Assembly (NCBI RefSeq): GCF_001884735.1
Contig: NZ_MJAP01000032.1
Coordinates: 1 to 64,000 of the forward strand
Length of the DNA stretch: 64,000 nt
From: Natronohydrobacter thiooxidans
GTDB lineage: Bacteria > Pseudomonadota > Alphaproteobacteria > Rhodobacterales > Rhodobacteraceae
Direction of reading: 5' to 3'
Shown: in pieces, positions 35,249-44,840 of the stretch
Position numbering within the stretch: position 1 is the stretch's first letter
How the letters are laid out: each line of letters opens with the position of its first letter
Notes under the pieces: model-generated
Seen by the model: the letters and a program-made list of their open reading frames with translations, nothing else
What the model was told of the DNA's origin: nothing
The model's database searches: none
Position numbers and translations under genes: made by a program

Positions 35249-36208
35249 ATGAAAAACCGTTTCACGGCGCTTGGCGTCGCAGCCCTGCTATTGGCCGCAC
35301 CTGCCCATGCGCAGCAGCTTTCCATCGCGACTGGTGGGACCGGGGGCGTCTATTTCCCCTATGGCGGCGGTCTGGCGGAAGTGATCAACAACCATGTCGA
35401 GGGTGCAACAGCCAGTGCGGAAGTAACCGGCGCCTCGGTCGAGAACGCGGCCCTGATCTCGCGCGGTGACAGCGATCTGGCGCTGGCGCTGGCCGATACG
35501 GTCTATCAGGCGTTCCACGGCGAAGGCGCGTTTGAGGGGCGCCAAATCGATGAATTGCGCGCGTTGGCCTCGATCTATCCCAATGCGGTACAGATCGTGA
35601 CACTGGCAGATAGCGGGATTACCAGCATCGAGGATCTGCGCGGCCAGCGTGTCTCGGTCGGTGCTCCGGGGTCGGGCACCGAAGTCAGTGCGCAGACGCT
35701 GCTCGCGGCCAATGGAATCACCTATGACGACTTCACGCCCGAGCGGCTGAATTTCAATGAGACCGCCGATGCGTTGCGGGACGGGGATATCGTGGCCGGA
35801 TTCTGGAGCGTTGGTCCGCCCACCAGCTCGATCATGAACCTTGCGACCACGCGCTCGATCAGCATCATTGCGCTTACCGAAGAGCAGATTGCGGCGGCAA
35901 TTGAAGTCGAGCCGACCTTTGCCCCCTACACACTGCGCGCAGGCACTTATGACGGAATGGACGAGGGGGTGCTGACCATCTCGACGCCGAATGTGCTGAT
36001 CGTGCACGCCGATATGGACGAGGATCTGGCCTATAACATCACCAAGGCGATGTTCGAGAATGTGGATGAACTGATCGCCATTCATCCGGCGGCCAATGAC
36101 ACCACGGTCGAGTTCACCACCGACTCGACGCCGATCCCCTTCCACCCCGGCGCGTTGCGCTATCTGGAAGAAGTGGGCGCAAGCGTGCAGGACCATCAGC
36201 GCCCATGA
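35249..36208 (+). CDS. TAXI-family TRAP transporter solute-binding protein
   Basis: A 319-residue periplasmic protein with a signal peptide (to about residue 21, AHAQQ). The TAXI signature (IATGGTGGVYFPYGGGLAEV) is near the mature start. It delivers an organic acid or amino-acid-like ligand to the fused TRAP permease two genes downstream. A strong GGGAGG site precedes the ATG. Its stop overlaps the DUF1850 start. Confidence 0.94.
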   Translation: MKNRFTALGVAALLLAAPAHAQQLSIATGGTGGVYFPYGGGLAEVINNHVEGATASAEVTGASVENAALISRGDSDLALALADTVYQAFHGEGAFEGRQIDELRALASIYPNAVQIVTLADSGITSIEDLRGQRVSVGAPGSGTEVSAQTLLAANGITYDDFTPERLNFNETADALRDGDIVAGFWSVGPPTSSIMNLATTRSISIIALTEEQIAAAIEVEPTFAPYTLRAGTYDGMDEGVLTISTPNVLIVHADMDEDLAYNITKAMFENVDELIAIHPAANDTTVEFTTDSTPIPFHPGALRYLEEVGASVQDHQRP

Positions 36209-36672
36209 GGGCTCTGGGGCGGCTTCTCGGGGCCGCCCTTTGGCTTGCTGCGCCTGCCATGGCCGATCCGGTGCTGCGGGTTGATCTCGCCTCGGGCGAT
36301 GTGCTGGCCGAATGGCCCATGCCGGAAGGGCGCGAGGCCTGCCTGACCTGGGCCCACTCCGTCACCGGTGGCAAGGTCGCGGATTGCTTCACGCAACAGG
36401 ATGGCCAGTTGCTGCTGGCCCGAAGCTATCTGCACGATTTTGCAGCCGGTCTGGGCGAGGTCGCGGGTCGCGGTCGGATCACTCCGGCGCCGGAAGGCGG
36501 CTACTGGATCGAGGAGATGGCCGAACCCATTGCGGAGAACGCGCTGTCGCTGCGCATCGGCGCACCCTCGGTCGATCACCGCCTGACCCTTGGCCAGAAA
36601 ACGCTCTCTCTGTCGCAACGCGCCGCGGGTCAGGCCGCCAGGTTGCGCCTTGTCACAACTTCCGCTCCATAA
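36205..36672 (+). CDS. DUF1850 protein of TAXI-TRAP operon
   Basis: A 155-residue protein with a signal peptide (to about residue 20) and the DUF1850 pattern (CLTWAHSVTGGKVADCF, LARSYLHDFAAGLGE). The family is found almost only between TAXI binding proteins and TRAP permeases, so it is probably an accessory of the transporter; its job is unknown. It overlaps the upstream gene by four bases. Confidence 0.88.
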   Translation: MRALGRLLGAALWLAAPAMADPVLRVDLASGDVLAEWPMPEGREACLTWAHSVTGGKVADCFTQQDGQLLLARSYLHDFAAGLGEVAGRGRITPAPEGGYWIEEMAEPIAENALSLRIGAPSVDHRLTLGQKTLSLSQRAAGQAARLRLVTTSAP

Positions 36673-36682
36673 GGTCTCGCCC

Positions 36683-38725
36683 ATGCGCCCCAGTTCTGAC
36701 AGCCCCGCGCCAGCCGATCAGATCGAAGGCGGCGTGATTCCGTCCAACCTGCGTTCGGCAGACCGCATCCAGCCGCGCCCGGTGCTGTGGCTGATCACGG
36801 CAGTCGCTGTCAGCCTGTCGCTGTTCCAGCTCTATACGGCCGGGATTCGCCCGCTTGGCCTGTTCTACCAGCGCCCGGCGCATCTGGCCTTCGTGCTGGT
36901 GCTGGCTTTCCTGATCTTTCCGGTATTCGGGCAGACCCGCGCGCGCGGCCTGTTTGGATGGCTGATCGACTCGGTGCTGATTGTCGCAGGCTTTTTCAGC
37001 GGTTTCTACATCATCTGGAATCTCGACGCGATTATCGCACGCGCGGGCTGGTGGACGCCGATGGATATTACCGTCGGCATCATCTGCACCCTTGCCGTGC
37101 TGGAGGCCAGCCGCCGCGCTGTGGGCCTTGGCATGACGATCATCGGCGCGATTGCGATCCTCTATGCTCTGGCCGGGTCGCGCGGCGCTTTGCCGGGTCT
37201 GGGCGAGTGGCTGCCGGGTGTGCTGTCCCATCGCGGGGCCAATATGGATCGGCTGGTGGGCCAGCTGTATCTGGGTCAGGAAGGGATTTTCGGCCTGCCC
37301 CTGGGCGTGGCCGCGACCTTCGTCTTCATGTTTGTGCTCTTCGGCGCTTTTCTGGAAAAAACCGGGGCGGGCAAGTTCTTCATCGATCTGGCCTTTGCCG
37401 CCACAGGGCGCAAGCCGGGCGGGCCTGCGAAGGCAGCGGTGATCGCCAGCGCGGGGATGGGGTCGATCTCTGGTTCCGCCATCGCCAATGTGGTGACAAC
37501 CGGCGCCTTCACCATCCCGTTGATGAAACGGCTGGGCTACAAGCCCAAACAGGCCGGCGGGATCGAGGCCGCAGCCTCGACCGGCGGGCAGATCACCCCG
37601 CCGTTGATGGGCGCGGGCGCGTTCCTGATCTCGGAATATACCCGCGTGCCCTATATCGAGATCGTTCTGGTCTCGATCTTCCCCGCAATCCTCTATCTCG
37701 GCACGGTCTACCTCTTCGTGCATATCGTTGCCATGAAACAGGGCATGCGTGGCATGTCGCCCTCGGAATTGCCGCTGGTGCGGCAGGTGCTCAAGGCAGG
37801 TTGGCAATTCATCGTGCCGCTGGTGCTGCTGGTCTGGCTTCTGGTCAACAATATCTCGCCCATGCGCGTGGGCTTCTGGGCCATCATCTCGGTCATTGCC
37901 GTGGCCGGGCTGCGGGGCGCATGGGCGCTGGCGGCCGATGGCCCGCTGACGGGCGCGCGCCTGCGCGCATCCGTCATGCGCGGGCTGCGGATGATTTTCG
38001 AGAGCCTGGAGCTGGGCGCGCGCAACGCGGTCGCCGTGTCCATCGCCTGCGCTGTGGCGGGGATCATCGTCGGTGTCGTGGGCCTGACCGGGCTGGGGCT
38101 GAAATTCTCCTCGATGATGATCTCGCTCTCGGGCGGAAATATCGTCATCGCGCTGGCTCTGGTGCTGATCGCCTCGCTGGTGCTCGGCCTCGGACTGCCG
38201 GTGACGGCAAGCTATATCGTGCTGATCGTGCTGGTGGGGCCGGCGCTGCATAATGAATTCGGCATCCCGCTTCTGATCGCGCATCTGGTGGTGTTCTGGT
38301 ATTCGCAGGACAGCAACGTAACCCCGCCTGTGGCATTGGCGGGTTTCGCAGGCGCGGCAGTCGCAGGCGCGAAACCCATGGAAACCAGCATGCAGGCGTG
38401 GAAATTCGCCAAGGGCCTGTATCTCATCCCGCTCTTCATGGTGTTCAATCCCGAGATCATCTATGGCGGGCCGCTCCCTATCGTCCTCTGGACCGGGTTC
38501 ACGGCCATTCTGGGGCTGGTGGCCTTTGCCGCCGTGATCGAGGGCTGGCTCTTCGGGCGGATGGACCCGGTTTCGCGCGTTATCGCCATCCCGGCCATCA
38601 TTGCCCTGTTCTGGCCAGATTTTACAGTCGAGGCCATCGGCACAGGCGTGCTGCTGCTGCTGCTCGGCTGGAACTGGCTCGGGGCGTGGCGCGAGGGCGA
38701 TAAAACTCAGTTCAACAAGGCGTAG
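36683..38725 (+). CDS. TRAP transporter fused small-large permease (4TM/12TM)
   Basis: 680 residues from the ATG at 36683. The sequence is almost all membrane helices, with the DctQ-like part first and the DctM-like part after about residue 160. DctM marks include GSISGSAIANVVTTGAFTIP, GGIEAAASTGGQITPPLMGAGAF and FWYSQDSNVTPPVALA. It is a Na+-driven secondary importer working with the TAXI protein. It lies ten bases after the DUF1850 gene. Confidence 0.95.
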   Translation: MRPSSDSPAPADQIEGGVIPSNLRSADRIQPRPVLWLITAVAVSLSLFQLYTAGIRPLGLFYQRPAHLAFVLVLAFLIFPVFGQTRARGLFGWLIDSVLIVAGFFSGFYIIWNLDAIIARAGWWTPMDITVGIICTLAVLEASRRAVGLGMTIIGAIAILYALAGSRGALPGLGEWLPGVLSHRGANMDRLVGQLYLGQEGIFGLPLGVAATFVFMFVLFGAFLEKTGAGKFFIDLAFAATGRKPGGPAKAAVIASAGMGSISGSAIANVVTTGAFTIPLMKRLGYKPKQAGGIEAAASTGGQITPPLMGAGAFLISEYTRVPYIEIVLVSIFPAILYLGTVYLFVHIVAMKQGMRGMSPSELPLVRQVLKAGWQFIVPLVLLVWLLVNNISPMRVGFWAIISVIAVAGLRGAWALAADGPLTGARLRASVMRGLRMIFESLELGARNAVAVSIACAVAGIIVGVVGLTGLGLKFSSMMISLSGGNIVIALALVLIASLVLGLGLPVTASYIVLIVLVGPALHNEFGIPLLIAHLVVFWYSQDSNVTPPVALAGFAGAAVAGAKPMETSMQAWKFAKGLYLIPLFMVFNPEIIYGGPLPIVLWTGFTAILGLVAFAAVIEGWLFGRMDPVSRVIAIPAIIALFWPDFTVEAIGTGVLLLLLGWNWLGAWREGDKTQFNKA

Positions 38726-38834
38726 GGCCGGGGGTGCCTTCAGCTCTGCCTGTTTTTTATGCAGATGCATCGCGGGCTCTTTACTTCCCTTGTGCAACCG
38801 CATTTCATGGACAAAAGACAGGGGGCACGTCCTA

Positions 38835-40253
38835 ATGGCAGAACCTTATTTCAACGAAATGTATGACGCCTCGGGGCTGCGCGCGCCTTACAGAATGCTG
38901 GAAGGCTGGCACCAGAACATGCCCGCAGAGTTCCGTGCGCTCAAACAGGCCGAGGCAGAAGACCTGTTCCGCCGCTACGGCATTACTTTCGCCGTCTATG
39001 GCGAAGGCGGCGACCCGGACCGGCTGATCCCTTTCGACATGTTTCCGCGTGTCTTCACTTCCGAGGAATGGCGCAAACTGGAGCGCGGCATCAAGCAGCG
39101 TGCGCGCGCGCTGAATGCGTTTCTGTCGGATGTCTATGACCGGGGCGAGATCATCCGCGCAGGCCGTATTCCCGCCGATCTGGTCTATCGCAACGAGGCT
39201 TACGAGATCGCCGTGGCAGGTTTCCGCCCCCCCTTGGGCGTGTTCAGCCATATCGTCGGCATTGATCTGGTGCGCACCGGCGCGGATCAGTTCTATGTGC
39301 TGGAAGACAATTGCCGCACGCCCTCGGGCGTGTCCTACATGCTGGAAAACCGCGAAGTCATGATGCGCATGTTCCCGCATCTCTTTCAGGAAAACCGGGT
39401 GGCGCCGGTCGATGGCTATGCACGGCTTCTCAAGCGCACGCTGGCCTCTGTTGCGCCCGAGAAATGCGACCGCGATCCCAAGGTCGTGTTGCTCACCCCC
39501 GGTCATTTCAATTCGGCCTATTATGAGCACAGCTTCCTGGCCGATCTGATGGGGATCGAAATGGTCGAAGGGCAGGATCTCTTCGTCGAGGGCGATTTCT
39601 GCTACATGCGCACCACGGAAGGCCCGCAAAAGGTCGATGTGATCTATCGGCGGATTGATGACGCCTTCCTTGATCCGCTCTGCTTCCGGCCTGACTCGGC
39701 GCTGGGCGTGCCGGGGCTGATGAATGTCTATCGCTCGGGCGGGGTCACGATCTGTTCGGCCCCCGGCGCAGGCGTGGCCGATGACAAGGCGATCTATACC
39801 TATGTGCCGGAAATGGTGCGCTTCTATCTGGGCGAAGCCCCGATCCTTGAGAACGTGCCGACATGGCAATGCGCCAAGGCGGATGATTTGAAATATGTTC
39901 AGGAACACATCGCTGAGCTGGTGATCAAGGAAGTCCATGGCTCGGGCGGGTATGGCATGCTGGTCGGGCCGAAATCCGACAAGGCAACGATCGAGGCTTT
40001 CGCTGCGAAATTGGCGGCCAATCCGTCAAACTATATCGCCCAGCCGACGCTTGCTCTCTCGACCTGTCCCACTTTCGTCAATGAGGGGATCGCGCCGCGC
40101 CATGTCGATCTGCGGCCCTATTGTCTGGTCGGGCGCGACATCGAACTGGTGCCGGGCGGGCTGACGCGCGTGGCGCTGACCGAAGGCTCGCTGGTGGTGA
40201 ACTCGTCGCAGGGCGGGGGCGTCAAGGATACCTGGGTCATCGCGGAGGAATGA
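38835..40253 (+). CDS. Circularly permuted ATP-grasp protein
   Basis: 472 residues from the ATG at 38835. Conserved stretches MLEDNCRTPSGVSYM-like (VLEDNCRTPSGVSYMLENR), DVIYRRIDDAFLDPL, VIKEVHGSGGYGMLVG and HVDLRPYCL are those of the circularly permuted ATP-grasp type 2 family. It is expected to form amide bonds on a peptide or protein. It is first of a four-gene set (ATP-grasp, alpha-E, transglutaminase, Anbu) seen in many proteobacteria. Confidence 0.93.
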   Translation: MAEPYFNEMYDASGLRAPYRMLEGWHQNMPAEFRALKQAEAEDLFRRYGITFAVYGEGGDPDRLIPFDMFPRVFTSEEWRKLERGIKQRARALNAFLSDVYDRGEIIRAGRIPADLVYRNEAYEIAVAGFRPPLGVFSHIVGIDLVRTGADQFYVLEDNCRTPSGVSYMLENREVMMRMFPHLFQENRVAPVDGYARLLKRTLASVAPEKCDRDPKVVLLTPGHFNSAYYEHSFLADLMGIEMVEGQDLFVEGDFCYMRTTEGPQKVDVIYRRIDDAFLDPLCFRPDSALGVPGLMNVYRSGGVTICSAPGAGVADDKAIYTYVPEMVRFYLGEAPILENVPTWQCAKADDLKYVQEHIAELVIKEVHGSGGYGMLVGPKSDKATIEAFAAKLAANPSNYIAQPTLALSTCPTFVNEGIAPRHVDLRPYCLVGRDIELVPGGLTRVALTEGSLVVNSSQGGGVKDTWVIAEE

Positions 40254-40254
40254 G

Positions 40255-41208
40255 ATGCTAAGCCGCACAGCCGCCAATCTGTTCTGGATGACCCGCTATC
40301 TGGAGCGCTCGGAAACCACTGCGCGCCTGCTGGATCTGGGCTTTCGCAACGCGCTTCTGCCCAATGCGGGCGGGGGGTTTCGCAATGAATGGAGTGCGAT
40401 CCTGCAAAGCAAGGGCGTGCTGGACCAGTTCACCGAGAAATACGGCGAGTTGAAACAGCGCAATGTCGAGAGTTTCCTGTTCTTCGATCTCGACAATCCG
40501 TCATCGGTTGCCAGTTGCATTTCCTCGGCGCGTGAAAATGCTCGGATCGTGCGTACTGCGCTGACATCGCAGGTCTGGGACGCGATCAATACCAGCTTTC
40601 AGGAACTCAAGGCACTGTCGCGGCGCGAACGCTCGTCGCTGGAAGTGCCGGAACTGACGGACTGGACGCTGCGCACCTCGGCGCTGATCCGCGGTTCAAT
40701 TGAGGCCACGCAACTGCGCAATGACGGCTTTCGCTTCATGAATCTGGGCTATGCGCTGGAACGTGCCGACAACACTGCGCGGCTTCTGGATGTGAAATAC
40801 TATGTTCTGCTGCCTTCGGTCGCCTATGTCGGCTCGGGGTTGGACAATTACCAATGGACCACGCTTCTGCGCGCACTGTCGGCGCATCGGGCCTATAACT
40901 GGGCCTATGGCGGCGAACTCAGTGCCAAGCAGATCGCGCATTTCCTGATCCTGAACCCGAAATTCCCGCGCTCGCTTCTGTCCTGCACGATTGAAGTGAA
41001 TGCCCATCTCGATCATCTCGCGCGCATCTATGACCGCTCGACCCCGGCGCAGGAAACGGCGCGCACCCTGCTGGCCGAACTGGCCGAGGCGCGGATCGAG
41101 GATGTCTTTGACGAGGGGCTGCATGAATTTCTGACCCGCATGATCACCGAAAATGCGGGGCTCGCGAAATGCATAGACGACCAGTATCTGATCGGAGAAG
41201 CGCGATGA
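40255..41208 (+). CDS. Alpha-E domain protein
   Basis: A 317-residue mainly helical protein of the alpha-E (DUF403) family, with LSRTAANLFWMTRYLERSE at the start and GYALERADNTARLLDVKYY in the middle. The family is linked genomically to ATP-grasp peptide ligases; its biochemical role is not settled. It starts two bases after the ATP-grasp stop and overlaps the next gene by four bases. Confidence 0.92.
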   Translation: MLSRTAANLFWMTRYLERSETTARLLDLGFRNALLPNAGGGFRNEWSAILQSKGVLDQFTEKYGELKQRNVESFLFFDLDNPSSVASCISSARENARIVRTALTSQVWDAINTSFQELKALSRRERSSLEVPELTDWTLRTSALIRGSIEATQLRNDGFRFMNLGYALERADNTARLLDVKYYVLLPSVAYVGSGLDNYQWTTLLRALSAHRAYNWAYGGELSAKQIAHFLILNPKFPRSLLSCTIEVNAHLDHLARIYDRSTPAQETARTLLAELAEARIEDVFDEGLHEFLTRMITENAGLAKCIDDQYLIGEAR

Positions 41209-42035
41209 TTCTGACAGTTTTGCACAAGACGCGCTACGAATTTGCCGCACCGGTCGGCGGGATCATCCAGAGCCTGCGCCTGACACCTGCAAAAAGTGAA
41301 AGCCAGCGCGTGCTGGACTGGTCGGTCGAGGTGCCCGGCGCGGTCCTTGGTACGCCCTTGCGTGACGGGGCCGGGGATTATGTGCAGACTGTTTCGGTAC
41401 GCGCGCCAAGCACGCAGATCGAAGTGACCGTCAGCGGGACCGTTGAAACCACCGATACGGCGGGTATCCTGCGCGGGCACCGCGAGCGGGTGCCACCTCG
41501 TGCCTATTTGCGCAATACCGTGCGCACAGAACCCAATCGTGCGATCAGCGACATGGTATCCGAGGCGTTGAAAGCGCAGGAAGATGCTTCTGAACTGGAG
41601 CGCGCGCATCTGCTTGCCGCCGCGGTCGCCGAGGCTGTGGCCTACCAGCCCGGCACGACCACCGCCCATACGACCGCCGCTGAAGCAATGACCGCAGGGG
41701 CTGGTGTCTGTCAGGACCACGCACATGTGCTGATCGCTTGCGCGCATCTGGCCGGATTGCCGGCGCGCTATGTTGCGGGCTATCTGAACGCGACCGAAGA
41801 TGGCGCCCCGCATGAGGCAAGCCACGCCTGGGCAGAGCTTTATATCGCCGGGCTCGGTTGGGTCGGGTTTGACGCGGCCAACAAATGTTGCCCGAATGAG
41901 CAATACATCCGCCTTGGCTCCGGCCTTGATGCACAGGATGCAGCCCCCATCCGCGGGCTGGTTCTGGGGGGAAGCGAAGAAGAGCTTGCTGTGAGTGTGC
42001 TGGTTGCCCCGCAAGGCCAGTCGCAACAGCAGTGA
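41205..42035 (+). CDS. Transglutaminase-like cysteine peptidase
   Basis: 276 residues. An N-terminal beta region (LHKTRYEFAAPVGG) is followed by the transglutaminase fold. The catalytic triad is visible as GVCQDHAHV (Cys), EASHAWAELYI (His) and WVGFDAAN (Asp). No signal peptide, so it acts in the cytosol. In this operon type it is thought to cut or cross-link a peptide made by the ATP-grasp partner (inference). Confidence 0.92.
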   Translation: MILTVLHKTRYEFAAPVGGIIQSLRLTPAKSESQRVLDWSVEVPGAVLGTPLRDGAGDYVQTVSVRAPSTQIEVTVSGTVETTDTAGILRGHRERVPPRAYLRNTVRTEPNRAISDMVSEALKAQEDASELERAHLLAAAVAEAVAYQPGTTTAHTTAAEAMTAGAGVCQDHAHVLIACAHLAGLPARYVAGYLNATEDGAPHEASHAWAELYIAGLGWVGFDAANKCCPNEQYIRLGSGLDAQDAAPIRGLVLGGSEEELAVSVLVAPQGQSQQQ

Positions 42036-42099
42036 CCGCTCTTGTCTGGACCGGCGCAGAGCGCTAGGAAGGCGCGTTCACGTCATCAAGGATACCGAA

Positions 42100-42822
42100 A
42101 TGACCTATTGCGTCGGGCTGTTGCTGAAAGCGGGGCTGGTGCTTCTGTCCGATACACGCACCAATGCGGGTCTGGACAATATCTCGACCTATCGCAAGAT
42201 GTTCACTTTCGTGCAGCCCGGCGACCGGGTCATCGTGATGATGACCGCTGGCAACCTGTCACTGACCCAGACCACCTTGGCACGACTGACCGACGCGATT
42301 GACGCGCCTGATGCAACGCCTGAAACCTCGATCATGCTCGCCGAGAACATGCTCGACGTCGCCTCGCTTGTGGGGGACATGCTTTCACGCGTGACCGCCG
42401 AAACCAAGGCGCGGATGGATCGGATGAACCAGATGGCGACGGCCTCGATGATCGTGGCGGGGCAGCGCAAAGGCGGGCGGATGCGCCTGTTCCTGATCTA
42501 TCCCGAAGGGAATTTCATCGAGGCGACCGAGGACACCCCCTATCTGCAGATCGGCGAGCACAAATACGGCAAGCCGATTCTGGACCGTGTGATCACCAAG
42601 GACACGCCGCTGGAAGAAGCGCGCAAGGCGGTTCTTCTGTCGATGGATTCCACCCTGCGCTCCAATCTCAGTGTCGGCATGCCGCTGGATCTGGTCGTCA
42701 TCGAAACCGATGCGCTGCAGATCACCGAGCAACGCCGGATCGAACCCAATGACGAGGATTTCGCGGCCATGTCAGCGGCCTGGTCCCAAGCCCTGCGCGA
42801 CGCATTCACCCAGATTGCATAA
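42100..42822 (+). CDS. Anbu, proteasome-like Ntn hydrolase
   Basis: 240 residues from the ATG at 42100. After removal of Met the N-terminal residue is Thr (M-TYCVGLLLKAGLV), the expected nucleophile, followed by DTRTNAGLDNISTYRKM and the GSI-like MMTAGNLSLTQT loop. Anbu forms ring- or helix-shaped oligomers related to HslV and the 20S beta subunit; its substrates are unknown. It closes the ATP-grasp/alpha-E/transglutaminase set, 64 bases behind it. Confidence 0.92.
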   Translation: MTYCVGLLLKAGLVLLSDTRTNAGLDNISTYRKMFTFVQPGDRVIVMMTAGNLSLTQTTLARLTDAIDAPDATPETSIMLAENMLDVASLVGDMLSRVTAETKARMDRMNQMATASMIVAGQRKGGRMRLFLIYPEGNFIEATEDTPYLQIGEHKYGKPILDRVITKDTPLEEARKAVLLSMDSTLRSNLSVGMPLDLVVIETDALQITEQRRIEPNDEDFAAMSAAWSQALRDAFTQIA

Positions 42823-42825
42823 TAG

Positions 42826-43173
42826 TCATTCGGGTGCGGATTGCTCCAGTTCCTGCGCCAGAAACCGCTCGAACGCATCCAGATTGACCGCTTCGAACTG
42901 CCCGAAAGCCTGCATCCATATGCTGGCCTCGCGCAGCGCGTCAGGTTCCAGCTTGCACCATTTCACCCGTCCCCGCTTTTCCTGACTGATCAGACCGGCA
43001 TTGGCAAGAATACCCAGATGTTTCGAGATCGCGGCGAGGGACATCTCGAAAGGCTCGGCGACATCCGTCACCGCCATGTCATCTTCCAGCAGCATCGCCA
43101 GAATTGCGCGCCGCGTCGGATCGGCCAGCGCCATGAAAACCAGATCAAGCGAGGGGATGGGAAGGGCGTGCAT
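42826..43173 (-). CDS. ArsR-family winged-helix regulator
   Basis: A 115-residue protein with a winged helix (DPTRRAILAMLLEDDMAVTDVAE, AAISKHLGILANAGLI) and KRGRVKWCKLEPDAL in the wing. It resembles the SRPBCC-linked ArsR regulators. No metal-binding CVC motif is seen, so it probably senses something else. It converges on the Anbu gene, three bases apart, and is transcribed away from the ATP synthase genes. Confidence 0.9.
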   Translation of the reverse strand: MHALPIPSLDLVFMALADPTRRAILAMLLEDDMAVTDVAEPFEMSLAAISKHLGILANAGLISQEKRGRVKWCKLEPDALREASIWMQAFGQFEAVNLDAFERFLAQELEQSAPE

Positions 43174-43390
43174 GGGCTGTTCTCGCGCGCGCCGCAGGAA
43201 AGGTCAACTCTTTGGTTGAATAAGCTGCAGGGGCAGTCGTCGGGTTCATCTGCTGGGCGGGGCTGTGTGGGGAGAAATAATATTCAATAATATCAGCAAG
43301 TTGCGCGCAATCTCTGGTGGCGTTATCACGCTTGACTCTGTGGCTCTGCCTTTCTAGGTTCCGCGCAACTTGCAGCCGGAGGTGGCGGGC

Positions 43391-43741
43391 ATGTCCCAAG
43401 ACGGTGAACTGGAGCGACTTCGCGCCTTGGAGGCGAAAATCGCGAAAGCAAAATCCGCGCTGGAGCCGCCCAAGCCTCCGCAAGATCATCATTCGATGGC
43501 CCAGATCGGCTGGCGCATGGTGATCGAGCTGGTGACGGGCCTCGCAATCGGTGCGGCCATCGGATACGGGCTGGATGTGTTCTTAGGCACATTGCCCCTG
43601 TTTCTGGTGATCCTGACCTTGCTGGGCTTTGCCGCCGGGGTGCAGACGATGCTGCGCACATCGCGCGAATTCGCAAAGCAGGACGACGCAGCCTCGCGGC
43701 AGGCGGGGGCGGAACAAGGGGACGATCGACGTGGCAAGTGA
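43391..43741 (+). CDS. atpI: ATP synthase protein I
   Basis: 116 residues from the ATG at 43391, with GGAGGTGGC ahead of it. There are two membrane helices ([19 protein letters not shown] and [14 protein letters not shown]) and charged ends. AtpI helps assemble the c-ring of the F0 sector. It opens the atpIBEF'F operon and overlaps atpB. Confidence 0.93.
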   Translation: MSQDGELERLRALEAKIAKAKSALEPPKPPQDHHSMAQIGWRMVIELVTGLAIGAAIGYGLDVFLGTLPLFLVILTLLGFAAGVQTMLRTSREFAKQDDAASRQAGAEQGDDRRGK

Positions 43742-44474
43742 GAATGGTGGCCTTGTAATCAGGCCGATGGACCAGTTTCAGGTCAAGGCATTGTTCGGCG
43801 GCGATGTCAGCTGGTATACGCCCACCAATGTGACGCTCTGGATGGCGCTGACCGTTCTGGCCGCGACCGCGCTCATGGTTTATGGCGCGCGTGGCCGTGC
43901 GCTGGTGCCCAGCCGGGCGCAATCCGCGGCAGAGATGACCTACGGGTTCATCTACAAGATGGTCGAGGATGTGGCCGGGCGTGATGCCGTGCGCTTCTTC
44001 CCGTATATCTTCACGCTCTTCATGTTCGTGCTCTTTGCCAATCTGCTCGGTCTGGTGCCGTTTGCGTTCACCACCACCTCGCATATTGCAGTGACAGCGG
44101 TTCTGGCCTTCACGGTTTTCTTCACCGTCACGGCGCTGGGCTTCATCCTGCATGGCACCAAGTTCCTCAAGCTGTTCTGGGTTTCCAGCGCGCCCCTGCC
44201 GCTGCGCCCGGTTCTCGCGCTGATCGAGCTGATTTCCTATTTCGTGCGTCCGGTCAGCCATTCCATTCGTCTTGCGGGTGCGATGATGGCCGGTCACGCC
44301 GTGGCGAAAGTGTTCGCAGGCTTTGCCGCCGCGCTCGGCGCCGCTTTCTTCCTGCCCATTCTTGCAGTGACCGCGCTCTATGCGCTGGAACTGCTCGTGG
44401 CCGTCATTCAGGCCTATGTGTTCACCATTCTGACCTGCGTCTATCTGAAAGATGCGCTGCACCCCGCTCACTAA
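43731..44474 (+). CDS. atpB: F0 ATP synthase subunit a
   Basis: 247 residues from the GTG at 43731, which overlaps the atpI stop and follows AAGGGGAC. The conserved Arg helix reads [16 protein letters not shown], where Arg faces the c-ring during proton passage. The [12 protein letters not shown] loop and the late [12 protein letters not shown] helix fit the family. Confidence 0.95.
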   Translation: MASENGGLVIRPMDQFQVKALFGGDVSWYTPTNVTLWMALTVLAATALMVYGARGRALVPSRAQSAAEMTYGFIYKMVEDVAGRDAVRFFPYIFTLFMFVLFANLLGLVPFAFTTTSHIAVTAVLAFTVFFTVTALGFILHGTKFLKLFWVSSAPLPLRPVLALIELISYFVRPVSHSIRLAGAMMAGHAVAKVFAGFAAALGAAFFLPILAVTALYALELLVAVIQAYVFTILTCVYLKDALHPAH

Positions 44475-44525
44475 GCGGCTGTCGGAACTCAAATCCAGCC
44501 AATTCCAACGTAAGGAGAAACGACT

Positions 44526-44762
44526 ATGGAAGGCGATATCGTACAAATGGGCGCATATATCGGTGCTGGCCTCGCATGCTTGGGCATGGGCGGTGCAGGG
44601 ATCGGTGTGGGCCATGTTGCTGGCAACTACCTTGCTGGCGCCCTGCGCAACCCGTCGGCGGCTGCAGGCCAGACCGCATTCCTCTTCATCGGCATCGCAT
44701 TTGCGGAAGCTCTGGGCATCTTCTCGTTCCTGGTCGCCCTGCTGCTGATGTTCGCTGTCTGA
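44526..44762 (+). CDS. atpE: F0 ATP synthase subunit c
   Basis: A 78-residue two-helix hairpin. [23 protein letters not shown] forms the glycine-rich first helix and polar loop. [13 protein letters not shown] carries the proton-binding Glu. It follows atpB by 51 bases with TAAGGAGAAAC as ribosome site, which fits the high expression needed for the c-ring. Confidence 0.96.
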   Translation: MEGDIVQMGAYIGAGLACLGMGGAGIGVGHVAGNYLAGALRNPSAAAGQTAFLFIGIAFAEALGIFSFLVALLLMFAV

Positions 44763-44787
44763 GACCGACCCGACAGTATCCTTACGC

Positions 44788-44815
44788 CCGAAAGGGCCGC
44801 TTGCGGCCCTTTCGG
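44788..44815 (+). terminator. Strong hairpin after atpE
   Basis: A 12-bp perfect stem (CGAAAGGGCCGC/GCGGCCCTTTCG) with a TT loop sits between atpE and atpF'. No T-run follows. It probably stabilises atpE mRNA or partly terminates, setting the c-subunit excess over b subunits. Confidence 0.65.
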
Positions 44816-44840
44816 TGAAATCAGGGCTTAGGGGGACGAC

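Noticed and set aside
36653..38803. A 716-codon open frame antisense to the TRAP permease
   Set aside because: It is a typical high-GC shadow (His/Gln/Asp-rich, no motif) of a clearly coding gene.
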